A stretch of DNA of 6,390 bases from Actinomycetota bacterium (lineage in GTDB: Bacteria > Actinomycetota > Thermoleophilia > Miltoncostaeales > Miltoncostaeaceae). Made by a program: the position numbers and the translations under genes. Numbering within the stretch: position 1 is the first letter of the stretch; the number at the start of each line of letters is the position of its first letter. Positions 1-5,631 of this stretch are shown here, piece by piece. The stretch is taken from positions 1 through 6,390 of the forward strand of contig SXZC01000017.1 of the NCBI GenBank assembly GCA_005788075.1, in the 5' to 3' direction. The notes under the pieces were generated by a model, which saw only the letters and a list, made by a program, of their open reading frames with translations, ran no database searches and had not been told where the DNA came from.

Positions 1-387
1 CATGCTCACGAGGATGAGCCCGGCATTGCCGGCGGGATTCACCAATGCGTCGCCTCCCGCCGCTGACCACGGCGACCGCACGGCGGCCACGCCCTCCACG
101 GCCGCCACCTGGCGGGTGAGCCGTTGGCCCACCTCGGCGGCAGCGCCGCCGGTTACCTCCGACCCGGGCGAGCGCACGAGCAGGAACGCATCGGTGGCGG
201 GCTCGTCGAAGTCGTCGGCCAGCACGCGGGCCACAGCGGCTGAGGCGCTGGAGTCATCGGTGAACCCTTCCTCCTGCAGCGCGCCGAACACGCCGAATCC
301 GACGAACCCCACGCCCACCACGAGCAGCAGCGACAGGCCGAGCACCAATCCCCTGAAGCGATATATCCAGCGGCCAAACGACTCCAT
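1..387 (-). CDS. MMPL/RND-family membrane transporter, N-terminal part (partial)
   Basis: This is the first 129 residues of a protein whose C-terminal part lies outside the window. It starts with MESFGRWIYRFRG, followed by a hydrophobic segment at about residues 14-36 rich in Leu, Val and Gly. An extracytoplasmic region follows, with FTDDSSASAAVARVLADDF (about 42-60) and FLLVRSP (about 68-74). A short basic cytoplasmic end, one membrane helix and then an 'ES...A..L...F' stretch are typical of the N terminus of MMPL (MmpL/YdfJ-like) RND exporters, which move lipids or hydrophobic compounds using the proton gradient. The substrate cannot be told from this part. The ATG at 387 begins right before the membrane-anchor motif. 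There is only a weak G-rich stretch upstream, and a TATGTT hexamer suggests a leader of about 27 nt. The gene is divergent from a TetR regulator with an inverted repeat between them, so repression by that regulator is likely. Confidence 0.82.
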   Translation of the reverse strand, partial: MESFGRWIYRFRGLVLGLSLLLVVGVGFVGFGVFGALQEEGFTDDSSASAAVARVLADDFDEPATDAFLLVRSPGSEVTGGAAAEVGQRLTRQVAAVEGVAAVRSPWSAAGGDALVNPAGNAGLILVSM

Positions 388-412
388 CGCGAACCCCGAT
401 CCCGGATTGTTG

Positions 413-445
413 ACGGTGTAAACATATACGCGGTGTTTACACCGT
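413..445. promoter_or_regulatory. Inverted repeat, probable TetR-family operator
   Basis: Two perfect 12-bp arms, ACGGTGTAAACA (413-424) and TGTTTACACCGT (434-445), are separated by 9 bp, with arm centres 21 bp (two helical turns) apart. The right half is itself a 14-bp near-palindrome, CGGTGTTTACACCG (431-444), with 12 of 14 bases symmetric. The repeat lies in the divergent region between the MMPL transporter and tetR-like genes. It covers the likely transporter -10 and ends 27 bp before the tetR -10. TetR regulators commonly control a divergent exporter and themselves through such sites. That this protein binds here is inference. Confidence 0.7.
421..426 (-). promoter_or_regulatory. Possible -10 element of the MMPL transporter gene
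   Basis: On the minus strand this reads TATGTT, matching TAnnnT, about 34 nt before the ATG at 387. It overlaps the left arm of the inverted repeat at 413-445, so a protein bound there would block it. No good -35 is visible (GTGCAC lies at the expected place). Confidence 0.35.
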
Positions 446-472
446 GCACATCTGCGCGCCGCACCTTTTACC

Positions 473-478
473 TACACT
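473..478 (+). promoter_or_regulatory. -10 element of tetR-like gene, leaderless spacing
   Basis: TACACT fits TAnnnT and ends 6 nt before the ATG at 485. The usual transcription start would then fall on or next to the start codon. No Shine-Dalgarno sequence is present in the 20 nt before the ATG, which agrees with leaderless translation. No clear -35 is seen. Confidence 0.5.
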
Positions 479-484
479 TAATCC

Positions 485-1132
485 ATGGCGAAGACGGTCA
501 GCGCACCACGGCGGCAGCCCCCGTATCACCACGGCAACCTGGCGCAGGCCCTGGTGGCAGCCGGCCTGGAGATGGCCACCGAGGGCGGGCCCGAGGCCCT
601 CTCGCTGCGGGAGGCCGCACGTCGGGCAGGCGTGTCCCCCACCGCCGCCTACCGGCACTTCGAGGACCGCGACGCACTCGTCATGGCCGTCAAGGTGGCC
701 GTGCTCGCGCAGCTGGGCGCAGCCCTGCGGGCGGCCACCCGCTCACGCCTTCCATCGGGGCTGGACGACTCCGAGCGGGCGCGGCAGCGGCTGATCGGCA
801 TCGGCCGCGCCTACGTGGACTTCGCCATCGCGAACCCCGGCCGATACCGCATGATCTTCGCCGAAGCCACGTTCCCGAGCGACAGGCTGCAGGGAGAGGA
901 CGGGAAGGATGCGGGTGAAAGCCCCTACGGGATCCTTGGCGAGGTGCTCGACCAGATGGTGGTCGCCAGCGCCCTCGACCCGGAGCGGCGGACTGGCGCA
1001 GAGATTCCGATGTGGGCCCTCGTGCATGGCCTCTCATCGTTGATCCTCGAAGGGCCGTATCAGCAACTCCCGCGCCGTGAGCAGACAGCCCTCGTCCAAT
1101 CGGCCCTCGAACTCGTGGTCTCAGGCCTGTAG
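485..1132 (+). CDS. TetR/AcrR-family transcriptional regulator with WHG C-terminal domain
   Basis: A 215-residue one-component repressor of normal TetR length. The N-terminal domain begins with the PYHHGNL motif (13-19) seen in WHG-type members of the family. Its helix-turn-helix is at about residues 40-59, LSLREAARRAGVSPTAAYRHF, followed by the usual acidic/basic EDRDAL turn. The C-terminal ligand and dimer domain contains NPGRYRMIF (117-125) and the defining W177, H181 and G182 in WALVHGL, which points to the WHG domain (TetR_C_33-like). The ligand is unknown. It is divergent from an MMPL transporter, which is its most likely target, together with its own promoter. The ATG at 485 is chosen because the TetR domain starts soon after and a TACACT -10 sits 6 nt upstream. 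Confidence 0.93.
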   Translation: MAKTVSAPRRQPPYHHGNLAQALVAAGLEMATEGGPEALSLREAARRAGVSPTAAYRHFEDRDALVMAVKVAVLAQLGAALRAATRSRLPSGLDDSERARQRLIGIGRAYVDFAIANPGRYRMIFAEATFPSDRLQGEDGKDAGESPYGILGEVLDQMVVASALDPERRTGAEIPMWALVHGLSSLILEGPYQQLPRREQTALVQSALELVVSGL

Positions 1133-1242
1133 GACGGCAGGCCTCCGTGGCCGGGGCCCAGTCGCTGGCGTAGGTTGCCGCCGGGCCGGTGGCGTTGACG
1201 AGCACGCGCGCGGATCACCACGCCACCACCACGGTGCGGTGC

Positions 1243-1248
1243 AACACT
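1243..1248 (+). promoter_or_regulatory. Possible -10 element of the phosphoesterase gene
   Basis: AACACT ends 6 nt before the GTG at 1255, the same spacing as at the tetR-like gene, but it departs from TAnnnT at the first base. It is the main reason to prefer the start at 1255. Weak on its own. Confidence 0.25.
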
Positions 1249-1254
1249 GGCGGC

Positions 1255-2361
1255 GTGGCAGGGACCGACCTCACGAGGGGCGAGCGCGTTCTGCGGCGCT
1301 GGATCATCGCGCTCGCGGCGCTGGCCGGGGTGATGCTCATCCTGGTGATGGCCGTGGTGCTGTACTGGCTGCGGTTCGTGCTGCCCACCGAGCCCGACCC
1401 CTTCACCCGGGGGCCGTGGGTGGCGAACGTATCGCCGACGTCTGCGCGCATCGCCTGGCAGGTGGACCCGGAGCAGGCGGTGCAGGTGCGCGCCACGGGC
1501 CCGGACGGGCGCACGATCACCGCGCGCGACGGGCGCCTCACCGGCCTCGCGCCCGGCACGCGATACGGCTGGGTGGCCGACACCGCGGGCACCGCACGGG
1601 CGTTCGGGTCGGTCACCACCCCGCCGCTGGCCGCGGGCGCCCCCGTGCGATTCATCATCCTCGGCGACTACGGCGTCGGCGGCGAGGACCAGTACGCCGT
1701 GGCACGGGTATCGGCCGCGCAGGGACCGGCCTTCACGGTGTCCACCGGCGACAACGTCTACCTCGCCGCCGCCCCGGTGCTGTTCGACCAGACGATCTTC
1801 CGGCCCATGCGGCCGCTGCTCGCCCAGGGGCCCCTGCTGGGCGTGGTGGGCGATCACGACACGCTCTGGAAGGGCGGCAAGCCCCTGGCCGACCTCTTCG
1901 GCTGGCCCGGCGGCGGCGACCGCTCGGTGCAGCGCTATGGACGCGTGGCGTTCATCACCCTCGGCGTCGACGGCGACGCATCCGACCTGCCGTTCCTCAG
2001 GCGCGCGCTCGCGGCAACGGCCGACGCGGACGCCCGATGGGTGATCATCCACCGGCCACCCGACCCCGGCAATCCGGTGCTTCCGGTGGTGCGCGCGGCC
2101 GGCGCCGCCGCGGTGCTGAGCGGCCACAACCACCGGTACGAGCGGCGCACGGTGAACGGCGTGCTGTGCCTCACCGTGGGCACCGGGGGCGCGCCGCGGT
2201 CGGACGGCGACGAGTTCACCCCCGAGAGCCCGGACGCCGTGGTGTCGCTGGCGGAGTTCGGCTCGCTGCGCACCGACTACGCGGCCGGGACCATCCGCTA
2301 CGCCTTCATCGATGCGGGCGGGAAGGTGCGCGACCGCTTCCGCACCCCCGTCGCGCCGTGA
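1255..2361 (+). CDS. Membrane-anchored purple-acid-phosphatase-like metallophosphoesterase
   Basis: A 368-residue predicted phosphohydrolase with a dinuclear metal site. After a basic cytoplasmic end (RGERVLRR) there is one membrane segment at about residues 16-39. An Ig/fibronectin-like domain follows at about 53-120 (RGPWVANVSPTSARIAW, then TGLAPGTRYGW), as in purple acid phosphatases, and then the catalytic domain. The metal-ligand motifs in order are GDYG (D138), GDNVY (D166, Y169), GDHD (199-202), IIHRPP (H266) and GHNHRYER (H291, H293). The Tyr of GDxxY and the layout are those of purple acid phosphatases. The third motif is normally GNH[DE]; here the ligand Asn is Asp (D200). The catalytic part should face outside the cell. 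The ORF stays open to a GTG at 1189, but the extra 22 residues look uncoding (HHATTTVRCNT), so 1255 is preferred. Its stop overlaps the next start. The natural substrate is unknown. Confidence 0.85.
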   Translation: MAGTDLTRGERVLRRWIIALAALAGVMLILVMAVVLYWLRFVLPTEPDPFTRGPWVANVSPTSARIAWQVDPEQAVQVRATGPDGRTITARDGRLTGLAPGTRYGWVADTAGTARAFGSVTTPPLAAGAPVRFIILGDYGVGGEDQYAVARVSAAQGPAFTVSTGDNVYLAAAPVLFDQTIFRPMRPLLAQGPLLGVVGDHDTLWKGGKPLADLFGWPGGGDRSVQRYGRVAFITLGVDGDASDLPFLRRALAATADADARWVIIHRPPDPGNPVLPVVRAAGAAAVLSGHNHRYERRTVNGVLCLTVGTGGAPRSDGDEFTPESPDAVVSLAEFGSLRTDYAAGTIRYAFIDAGGKVRDRFRTPVAP

Positions 2362-2654
2362 CCTATCGACGCATCATCCTCGGGGTGCTGGGGACGGTCG
2401 ACGTGATCGCGCGGCTGTGGCTCGGGCTGCCCGGGGCCTTCCCCGTGCTGATGATGGTGGCGCTCATCGGCGTGCCGCTCTCGGCGGCGTTCGTGGCGGC
2501 CGACTGCATCCCGCTGCGCCGCGCGCACGCCATCGCGTCTGGCGTGGCCCTGGTGGGCCTGCCGCTCGCCCTGGTCATCCCGGTGTGGGGATGGGTATTC
2601 GCGCTGGCGGTGGTGCTGGCGCAGGCGGCCGCATGGGCCGCCGGGCGGCGCTAG
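2358..2654 (+). CDS. Small multi-pass membrane protein, function unknown
   Basis: A 98-residue hydrophobic protein that begins with a GTG overlapping the phosphoesterase stop (GTGA), so the two are almost certainly translated in coupling. After a short basic start (TYRR) there are three or four hydrophobic segments at about residues 6-23, 27-48 and 59-95. A polar/basic hinge, DCIPLRRAH, lies at 49-57, and the protein ends in Arg-Arg. I do not recognise the family. It could be a membrane partner of the phosphoesterase or an unrelated small protein. The coding frame is supported by the overlap, the clear membrane pattern and the lack of any better frame. The end is convergent with the copC-like gene, with 5 bp between the stops; a GCCGCC/GGCGGC dyad at 2637-2649 lies inside the last codons. 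Confidence 0.7.
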   Translation: MTYRRIILGVLGTVDVIARLWLGLPGAFPVLMMVALIGVPLSAAFVAADCIPLRRAHAIASGVALVGLPLALVIPVWGWVFALAVVLAQAAAWAAGRR

Positions 2655-2659
2655 GCGAG

Positions 2660-3061
2660 CTACCTCCCGCGCGCGCGGAAGGCGAAGGCACCCGACTCCG
2701 AATGCCCGTCCTCGGACTGCACCGTCCACGCCACCCGGTAGGCCCCGGGCACCGGTGACCTGGTGCGCACCACCACCCGCGCCGCGTTGCGCGGGTCAAG
2801 CCGTGCCGACGTCGCGTGGTTGACGCCCTTGGCGTCGGTCACGCGCACGCTCGACACGCGCATGAGCCGGCTGCCGAACGTGAGGGTGATCGTGGCCGGA
2901 AGCGCCTGCACCACCGCGCCGGGCTTCGGCGATGTGGCCTGCACGCCCGAGTGGGCCAGCGCATGCGGGGCGACGGCGAGCGCGGCCAGCACGACCGCCC
3001 CTGCCAGCAGCGAGCGCGCGCCACGTGGTCGCACCGCACCGGATTTCGACGGACCGGGCAT
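2660..3061 (-). CDS. CopC-domain exported copper-binding protein
   Basis: A 133-residue protein with a signal peptide and one CopC domain. The hydrophobic core is at about 18-31 and is followed by PHALA|HSG, so signal peptidase cleavage after A36 would leave His37 as the mature N terminus. This is the Cu(II)-binding first residue in CopC proteins. The second part of the site is SEDGHSESG (116-124), with D118 and H120 matching the D-x-H pair of CopC. The body shows SPKPGAVV (44-51), TITLTFGSRL (57-66) and VPGAYRVAW (104-112), all family-typical. There is no Met-rich Cu(I) site, so it resembles the single-site Cu(II) class. Unlike many actinobacterial relatives it has no fused CopD membrane domain and no C-terminal anchor, and no copD lies in the window. 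A GTG at 3034 is an alternative start. Confidence 0.86.
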   Translation of the reverse strand: MPGPSKSGAVRPRGARSLLAGAVVLAALAVAPHALAHSGVQATSPKPGAVVQALPATITLTFGSRLMRVSSVRVTDAKGVNHATSARLDPRNAARVVVRTRSPVPGAYRVAWTVQSEDGHSESGAFAFRARGR

Positions 3062-3070
3062 CTGCGTCCG

Positions 3071-3076
3071 ACCCTA
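3071..3076 (-). promoter_or_regulatory. Possible -10 element of the copC-like gene
   Basis: The minus strand reads TAGGGT, 9 nt before the ATG at 3061, so the transcript would have a leader of only 2-3 nt. No ribosome binding site is present. It lies back to back with the -10 of the cyclophilin gene. Confidence 0.35.
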
Positions 3077-3078
3077 CC

Positions 3079-3097
3079 CCGGGTGCGGGGCGCCCGG
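3079..3097. repeat. Short GC-rich dyad between the divergent copC-like and cyclophilin genes
   Basis: CCGGGTGC (3079-3086) can pair with GCGCCCGG (3090-3097) around a 3-nt loop, with one G-T pair. It sits between the two divergent -10 candidates and could be an operator or chance symmetry in GC-rich DNA. Confidence 0.3.
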
Positions 3098-3108
3098 CAG
3101 ATGACAGG

Positions 3109-3114
3109 TATCCT
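3109..3114 (+). promoter_or_regulatory. -10 element of the cyclophilin gene, leaderless spacing
   Basis: TATCCT fits TAnnnT and ends 7 nt before the ATG at 3122. There is no Shine-Dalgarno sequence (the 7 nt are CGGACCC). A leaderless transcript covering the cyclophilin and hydrolase genes is likely. Confidence 0.5.
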
Positions 3115-3121
3115 CGGACCC

Positions 3122-3769
3122 ATGAGACGACTCTTCATCACCGCCACTGCCGCGGCCACGCTCGTCGCCGTCCCGCTCATCGCGGGATGCGGCTCATCCG
3201 AATCCGGCTCCACCTCCACCGCCGCCAGCACCGCGGCGGCGGGCGCAGCGAAGACCTGGTCATCGCCCCCGCCCATGACCATCGACAAGAACGCCACCTA
3301 CACGGCGGTGCTGCGCACCTCCGAGGGCAACATCACCGTCGCCCTCGACCCCGCGCAGGCGCCCAAGACCGTGAACAACTTCGTCTTCCTGGCGAAGGAG
3401 GGCTTCTACGACGGGCTCACCTTCCACCGGGTGATCCCCGACTTCGTGATCCAGGGCGGCGACCCGGAGGGCACCGGCTCCGGCGGCCCCGGCTACCAGT
3501 TCGAGGACGAACTGCCCGAGGCCGGCGCCTACCAGCTCGGCTCGCTCGCCATGGCGAACGCCGGCCCCAACACCAACCGGTCGCAGTTCTTCATCATCAC
3601 CGGCCAGCAGGGCGTGCAGCTCCCGCCCAACTACTCGCTGTTCGGGCAGGTGACCAAGGGCCAGGACGTGGCGGACAAGATCTCCACCATGGCCGCGCCG
3701 GGCACCGAGACCCCCGACCCGCCGGTGACGATCGAGAAGGTCACCATCACGGAGACGCCGGCGACGTGA
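3122..3769 (+). CDS. Lipoprotein cyclophilin-type peptidyl-prolyl cis-trans isomerase
   Basis: A 215-residue cyclophilin that should act outside the membrane as a protein-folding helper. The N terminus MRRLFITATAAATLVAV is a signal sequence ending in the lipobox IAGC (C23), so it is probably lipid-anchored. A Ser/Thr/Ala-rich linker runs to about residue 47. The isomerase domain covers about 58-212. It contains FHRVIPDFVIQGGDP (100-114) with the catalytic Arg (R102, equal to R55 of human CypA) and Q110, then MANAGPNTNRSQFFI (143-157) with Q154 and F156. The position of CypA Trp121 is Gln165, so cyclosporin sensitivity would be low, as is usual in bacterial forms. The ATG at 3122 is fixed by the signal peptide and the TATCCT -10. 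The last bases overlap the start of the dehalogenase-like gene. Confidence 0.92.
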   Translation: MRRLFITATAAATLVAVPLIAGCGSSESGSTSTAASTAAAGAAKTWSSPPPMTIDKNATYTAVLRTSEGNITVALDPAQAPKTVNNFVFLAKEGFYDGLTFHRVIPDFVIQGGDPEGTGSGGPGYQFEDELPEAGAYQLGSLAMANAGPNTNRSQFFIITGQQGVQLPPNYSLFGQVTKGQDVADKISTMAAPGTETPDPPVTIEKVTITETPAT

Positions 3770-4641
3770 GCCTGCTCGCCGGATTCACGCGATCGACGGT
3801 CGCGGTGACCGGCACGGACATCGCGGTGGCAGTGGCGGGCTCCGGCCCGCCACTGCTGCTGCTGCACGGCTTTCCGCAGACCATGGCCCTGTGGCATCGC
3901 GTGGCGCCCCTGCTGGCGGACCACTTCACCGTGGTGTGCGCCGATCTGCGCGGCTATGGCGACAGCGGCCGCCCGGAGTCGGGCCCCGACCACGCCGGCT
4001 ACTCCAAGCGGGCGATGGCCCAGGATCAGGTGGAGGTGATGCAGGCGCTCGGGTTCGAGCGCTTCGCCGTGGCCGGGCACGACCGCGGTGGACGCGTGAC
4101 GCGGCGCCTGTGCCTCGACCACCCCGAGCGGGTCACGGCGGCGGCGGTGCTGGACATCGTGCCCACCGCGAAGGTGTTCGCCACCACGGACCAGGCGCTG
4201 GCCACCGCCTACTACCACTGGTTCTTCCTCATCCAGCCCGACGGCCTGCCCGAGCACATGATCGGCGCCGATCCGCAATGGTGGCTCAACGAGACGCTGC
4301 GGCGATGGGCCGCCCCGGGCTTCGTGTTCGACCCGGACGCCCTCGCCGCGTACGAGCAGGCGTTCGACGACGCCGCGACGATCCACGCCCAGTGCGAGGA
4401 CTACCGGGCGGCGGCCGGCATCGACCTCGCGCACGACGCGGCGGACGCCGATGCGCGCATCGCGTGCCCGCTGCTGGTGCTGTGGGGAGCCAAGGGCGCG
4501 ATGCACCGCATCTACGACGTGCTCGGCACGTGGATGGACGAGGGGGTGGACGTGCGCGGGCGGGCGCTCGACTCAGGGCACTTCCTGCCCGAGGAGGCAC
4601 CGGAGCAGACCGCCCGGGAACTGCTGGGGCTGCTCCCGTAG
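3766..4641 (+). CDS. Alpha/beta hydrolase, fluoroacetate/haloacetate dehalogenase-like
   Basis: A 291-residue cytoplasmic hydrolase. Features in order: the oxyanion-side HGFPQT (34-39), DLRGYGDSG (60-68), the nucleophile elbow GHDRGGR (104-110) with D106 as nucleophile, D130 (LDIVP), YYHWFF (149-154), EDYRAAAG (211-218) and SGHFLPEEAP (270-279) with the catalytic H272. Compared from memory with the fluoroacetate dehalogenase RPA1163, the carboxylate-binding arginines (R107, R110), acid D130, halide-pocket H151, W152 and Y213 and base H272 are all present in order. The likely reaction is hydrolytic removal of halide from a 2-haloacetate (EC 3.8.1.3). Epoxide hydrolases share the fold, but they lack this His-Trp pair and DRxxR. 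The start is a GTG overlapping the cyclophilin stop (GTGA). That fits the usual length and implies translational coupling. The real substrate remains unproven. Confidence 0.85.
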   Translation: MSLLAGFTRSTVAVTGTDIAVAVAGSGPPLLLLHGFPQTMALWHRVAPLLADHFTVVCADLRGYGDSGRPESGPDHAGYSKRAMAQDQVEVMQALGFERFAVAGHDRGGRVTRRLCLDHPERVTAAAVLDIVPTAKVFATTDQALATAYYHWFFLIQPDGLPEHMIGADPQWWLNETLRRWAAPGFVFDPDALAAYEQAFDDAATIHAQCEDYRAAAGIDLAHDAADADARIACPLLVLWGAKGAMHRIYDVLGTWMDEGVDVRGRALDSGHFLPEEAPEQTARELLGLLP

Positions 4642-4644
4642 GCT
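4639..4644 (+). promoter_or_regulatory. Possible -10 element of the DUF6790-like gene
   Basis: TAGGCT begins in the TAG stop codon of the hydrolase gene and ends 7 nt before the ATG at 4652. The same hexamer precedes the response-regulator gene at 6246. It suggests that this gene has its own leaderless transcript despite the 10-nt gap to its neighbour. Confidence 0.42.
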
Positions 4645-4651
4645 CTGGACT

Positions 4652-5122
4652 ATGGGCGTCATCATCATCCCGCTCACGCTGCTCGCGGCGTGGATCCTCG
4701 GCCTCGTGGGCGTCTCGGCGCCCGGCGCGCCCGCGGATGCACCGTGGGACGTCCTGGTGCTGCACTGGACGCTCTTCATGCCGGTGGGGATCATCTTCAT
4801 CGTGTCCGCGTTCATGCACACCGTGCTGGCAAAGCGCACCGCGGCATCCATCGGGTGGACGACCAACGGGTTCCAGTACGAGCTCGGCTTCGTGAGCCTG
4901 GGTCTGGGCATCGCGGGCATCTGGGCCACCTACCAGGGGTCGGACGCCTGGATCGCCGTGGCCATCCCCACTACGGCCTTCCTATTCCTCGCGGGCGTCA
5001 ACCACGTGGTCGAGATGGTGCGCGATCGCAACTTCGCGCCGGGCAACAGCGTGATCGTGATCAGCGACTTCGGAATCCCCATCACGCTCTGGGCGATGCT
5101 GGCCTCGGTGGGGGCGCTCTAG
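4652..5122 (+). CDS. DUF6790-like integral membrane protein
   Basis: A 156-residue membrane protein with four to five hydrophobic segments: about 3-21, 34-57, 78-93, 100-120 and 134-155. Conserved-looking motifs are MHTVLAKRTAASIGW (55-69), NGFQYELGF (72-80), GVNHVVEMVRDRNFAPGN (115-132) and a final SDFGIPITLW. This pattern (an IGW..FQ.E.GF motif, then H followed by an R.RNFAPGN loop) is what I know as the DUF6790 family, which has no known function. The polar, conserved H118, E121, R126 and N127 between helices may form a functional loop. The start follows the hydrolase stop by 10 nt, with no Shine-Dalgarno sequence. Whether it is co-transcribed with the hydrolase or read from its own TAGGCT promoter is open. 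Confidence 0.78.
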   Translation: MGVIIIPLTLLAAWILGLVGVSAPGAPADAPWDVLVLHWTLFMPVGIIFIVSAFMHTVLAKRTAASIGWTTNGFQYELGFVSLGLGIAGIWATYQGSDAWIAVAIPTTAFLFLAGVNHVVEMVRDRNFAPGNSVIVISDFGIPITLWAMLASVGAL

Positions 5123-5155
5123 CCGCACCCCCGGGGGCACGCCGTCCCCGTGCGG
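5123..5155. terminator. Hairpin between convergent genes, possible bidirectional terminator
   Basis: CCGCAC (5123-5128) pairs with GTGCGG (5150-5155), and an inner GGGG (5134-5137) can pair with CCCC (5146-5149). It fills the 36 bp between the stops of the DUF6790-like gene and the HTH gene. There is no T-run on either side, so if it ends transcription it is not a standard intrinsic terminator. Confidence 0.42.
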
Positions 5156-5158
5156 TGG

Positions 5159-5593
5159 CTAGGTGGCCCGCAGGCGCAGGGCGCCGCGCCGGCCACGGCG
5201 CATGTCGCGCTCGGTGCCGAGCAGCACGCGTGTGAGCTCGTCCTCGGCCATGGCGGCGCGGCTCTCGGCGTCCATCACGCGCTGGCGCAGCAGGCCCGCC
5301 TCGTCGCGGGCCCTGGCGAGCGCGGCCTCGGTGGCGGCGAGCGCCGACTGCAGTGCCTCGGCCTCGGCGCGGGCATCGGCGAGCCGCCGGGGATCCACCC
5401 CGCCTGCGGCGCCCGCGGGCATGGGTACCACGAGGCCCGCGCGCATGAGGTCGCCCACGCGAACCGCGCGGCGCCCCTCGGCGTCGTGCGTTGCCGCGAT
5501 GGTGCCGCGCTCCACGCGCCGCTCGAGCGACTTGCGCGAGCAGCCGGCCAGCAGGGCGGCGTCGGTGAGGGAGATCACGCGGTCGGGATCCAC
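5159..5593 (-). CDS. MerR/excisionase-like HTH protein with C-terminal coiled coil
   Basis: A 144-residue predicted DNA-binding protein. Residues about 5-55 (DRVISLTDAALLAGCSRKSLERRVERG, then AEGRRAVRVGDLMRAGLV) look like a winged helix-turn-helix of the MerR/excisionase (HTH_17-like) type: recognition helix, small wing with RR, then a G-D-L helix. After a Pro/Gly/Ala linker (57-68), residues about 69-125 form a strongly Ala/Glu/Arg-rich coiled coil. A basic tail follows (RRGRRGALRLR). HTH plus coiled coil recalls RacA or KfrA in layout only. The ORF is open much further upstream, but that part overlaps the 83-residue gene and reads as Arg/Gly-rich shadow. The GTG at 5593 is the best start; a GTG at 5578 is possible. 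It follows the upstream gene by 38 nt and is probably in the same operon. Confidence 0.68.
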   Translation of the reverse strand: MDPDRVISLTDAALLAGCSRKSLERRVERGTIAATHDAEGRRAVRVGDLMRAGLVVPMPAGAAGGVDPRRLADARAEAEALQSALAATEAALARARDEAGLLRQRVMDAESRAAMAEDELTRVLLGTERDMRRGRRGALRLRAT

Positions 5594-5604
5594 GTGCTGT
5601 GATT

Positions 5605-5623
5605 TCGCCGCGGTGGGCGGCGA
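5605..5623. repeat. Hairpin between the two small minus-strand genes
   Basis: TCGCCGC (5605-5611) and GCGGCGA (5617-5623) form a perfect 7-bp stem with a 5-nt loop. It lies just after the stop of the 83-residue gene and 11 nt before the GTG start of the HTH gene. There is no T-run. It may reduce expression of the second gene or stabilise the mRNA of the first. Confidence 0.4.
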
Positions 5624-5631
5624 CCCTGCCC

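Noticed and set aside
1122..1152. Repeated CAGGCCT (1122 and 1138) and GGCC pairs around the tetR stop, possible terminator
   Set aside because: The stems are only 4-6 bp with a 10-nt loop and no T-run, which is not above chance in GC-rich DNA. The remaining spacer up to 1242 shows nothing else.
1060..2133. Long minus-strand ORF opposite the phosphoesterase
   Set aside because: Antisense shadow caused by high GC at third positions: His/Arg/Gly-rich with no recognisable motif. The opposite strand has clear metal-ligand motifs.
1077..2654. Long plus-strand ORF of 525 codons
   Set aside because: Its first 427 codons are an Arg/Gly/Ala-rich shadow of the phosphoesterase frame. Only the end from 2358 reads as a plausible (membrane) protein.
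3631..4506. Minus-strand ORF of 291 codons opposite the hydrolase
   Set aside because: Low-complexity His/Arg/Val shadow. The plus-strand frame has a full catalytic set.
2932..4641. Plus-strand ORF of 569 codons
   Set aside because: The part before 3766 overlaps the copC-like and cyclophilin genes and is His/Arg-rich nonsense. The real gene is the hydrolase from the GTG at 3766.
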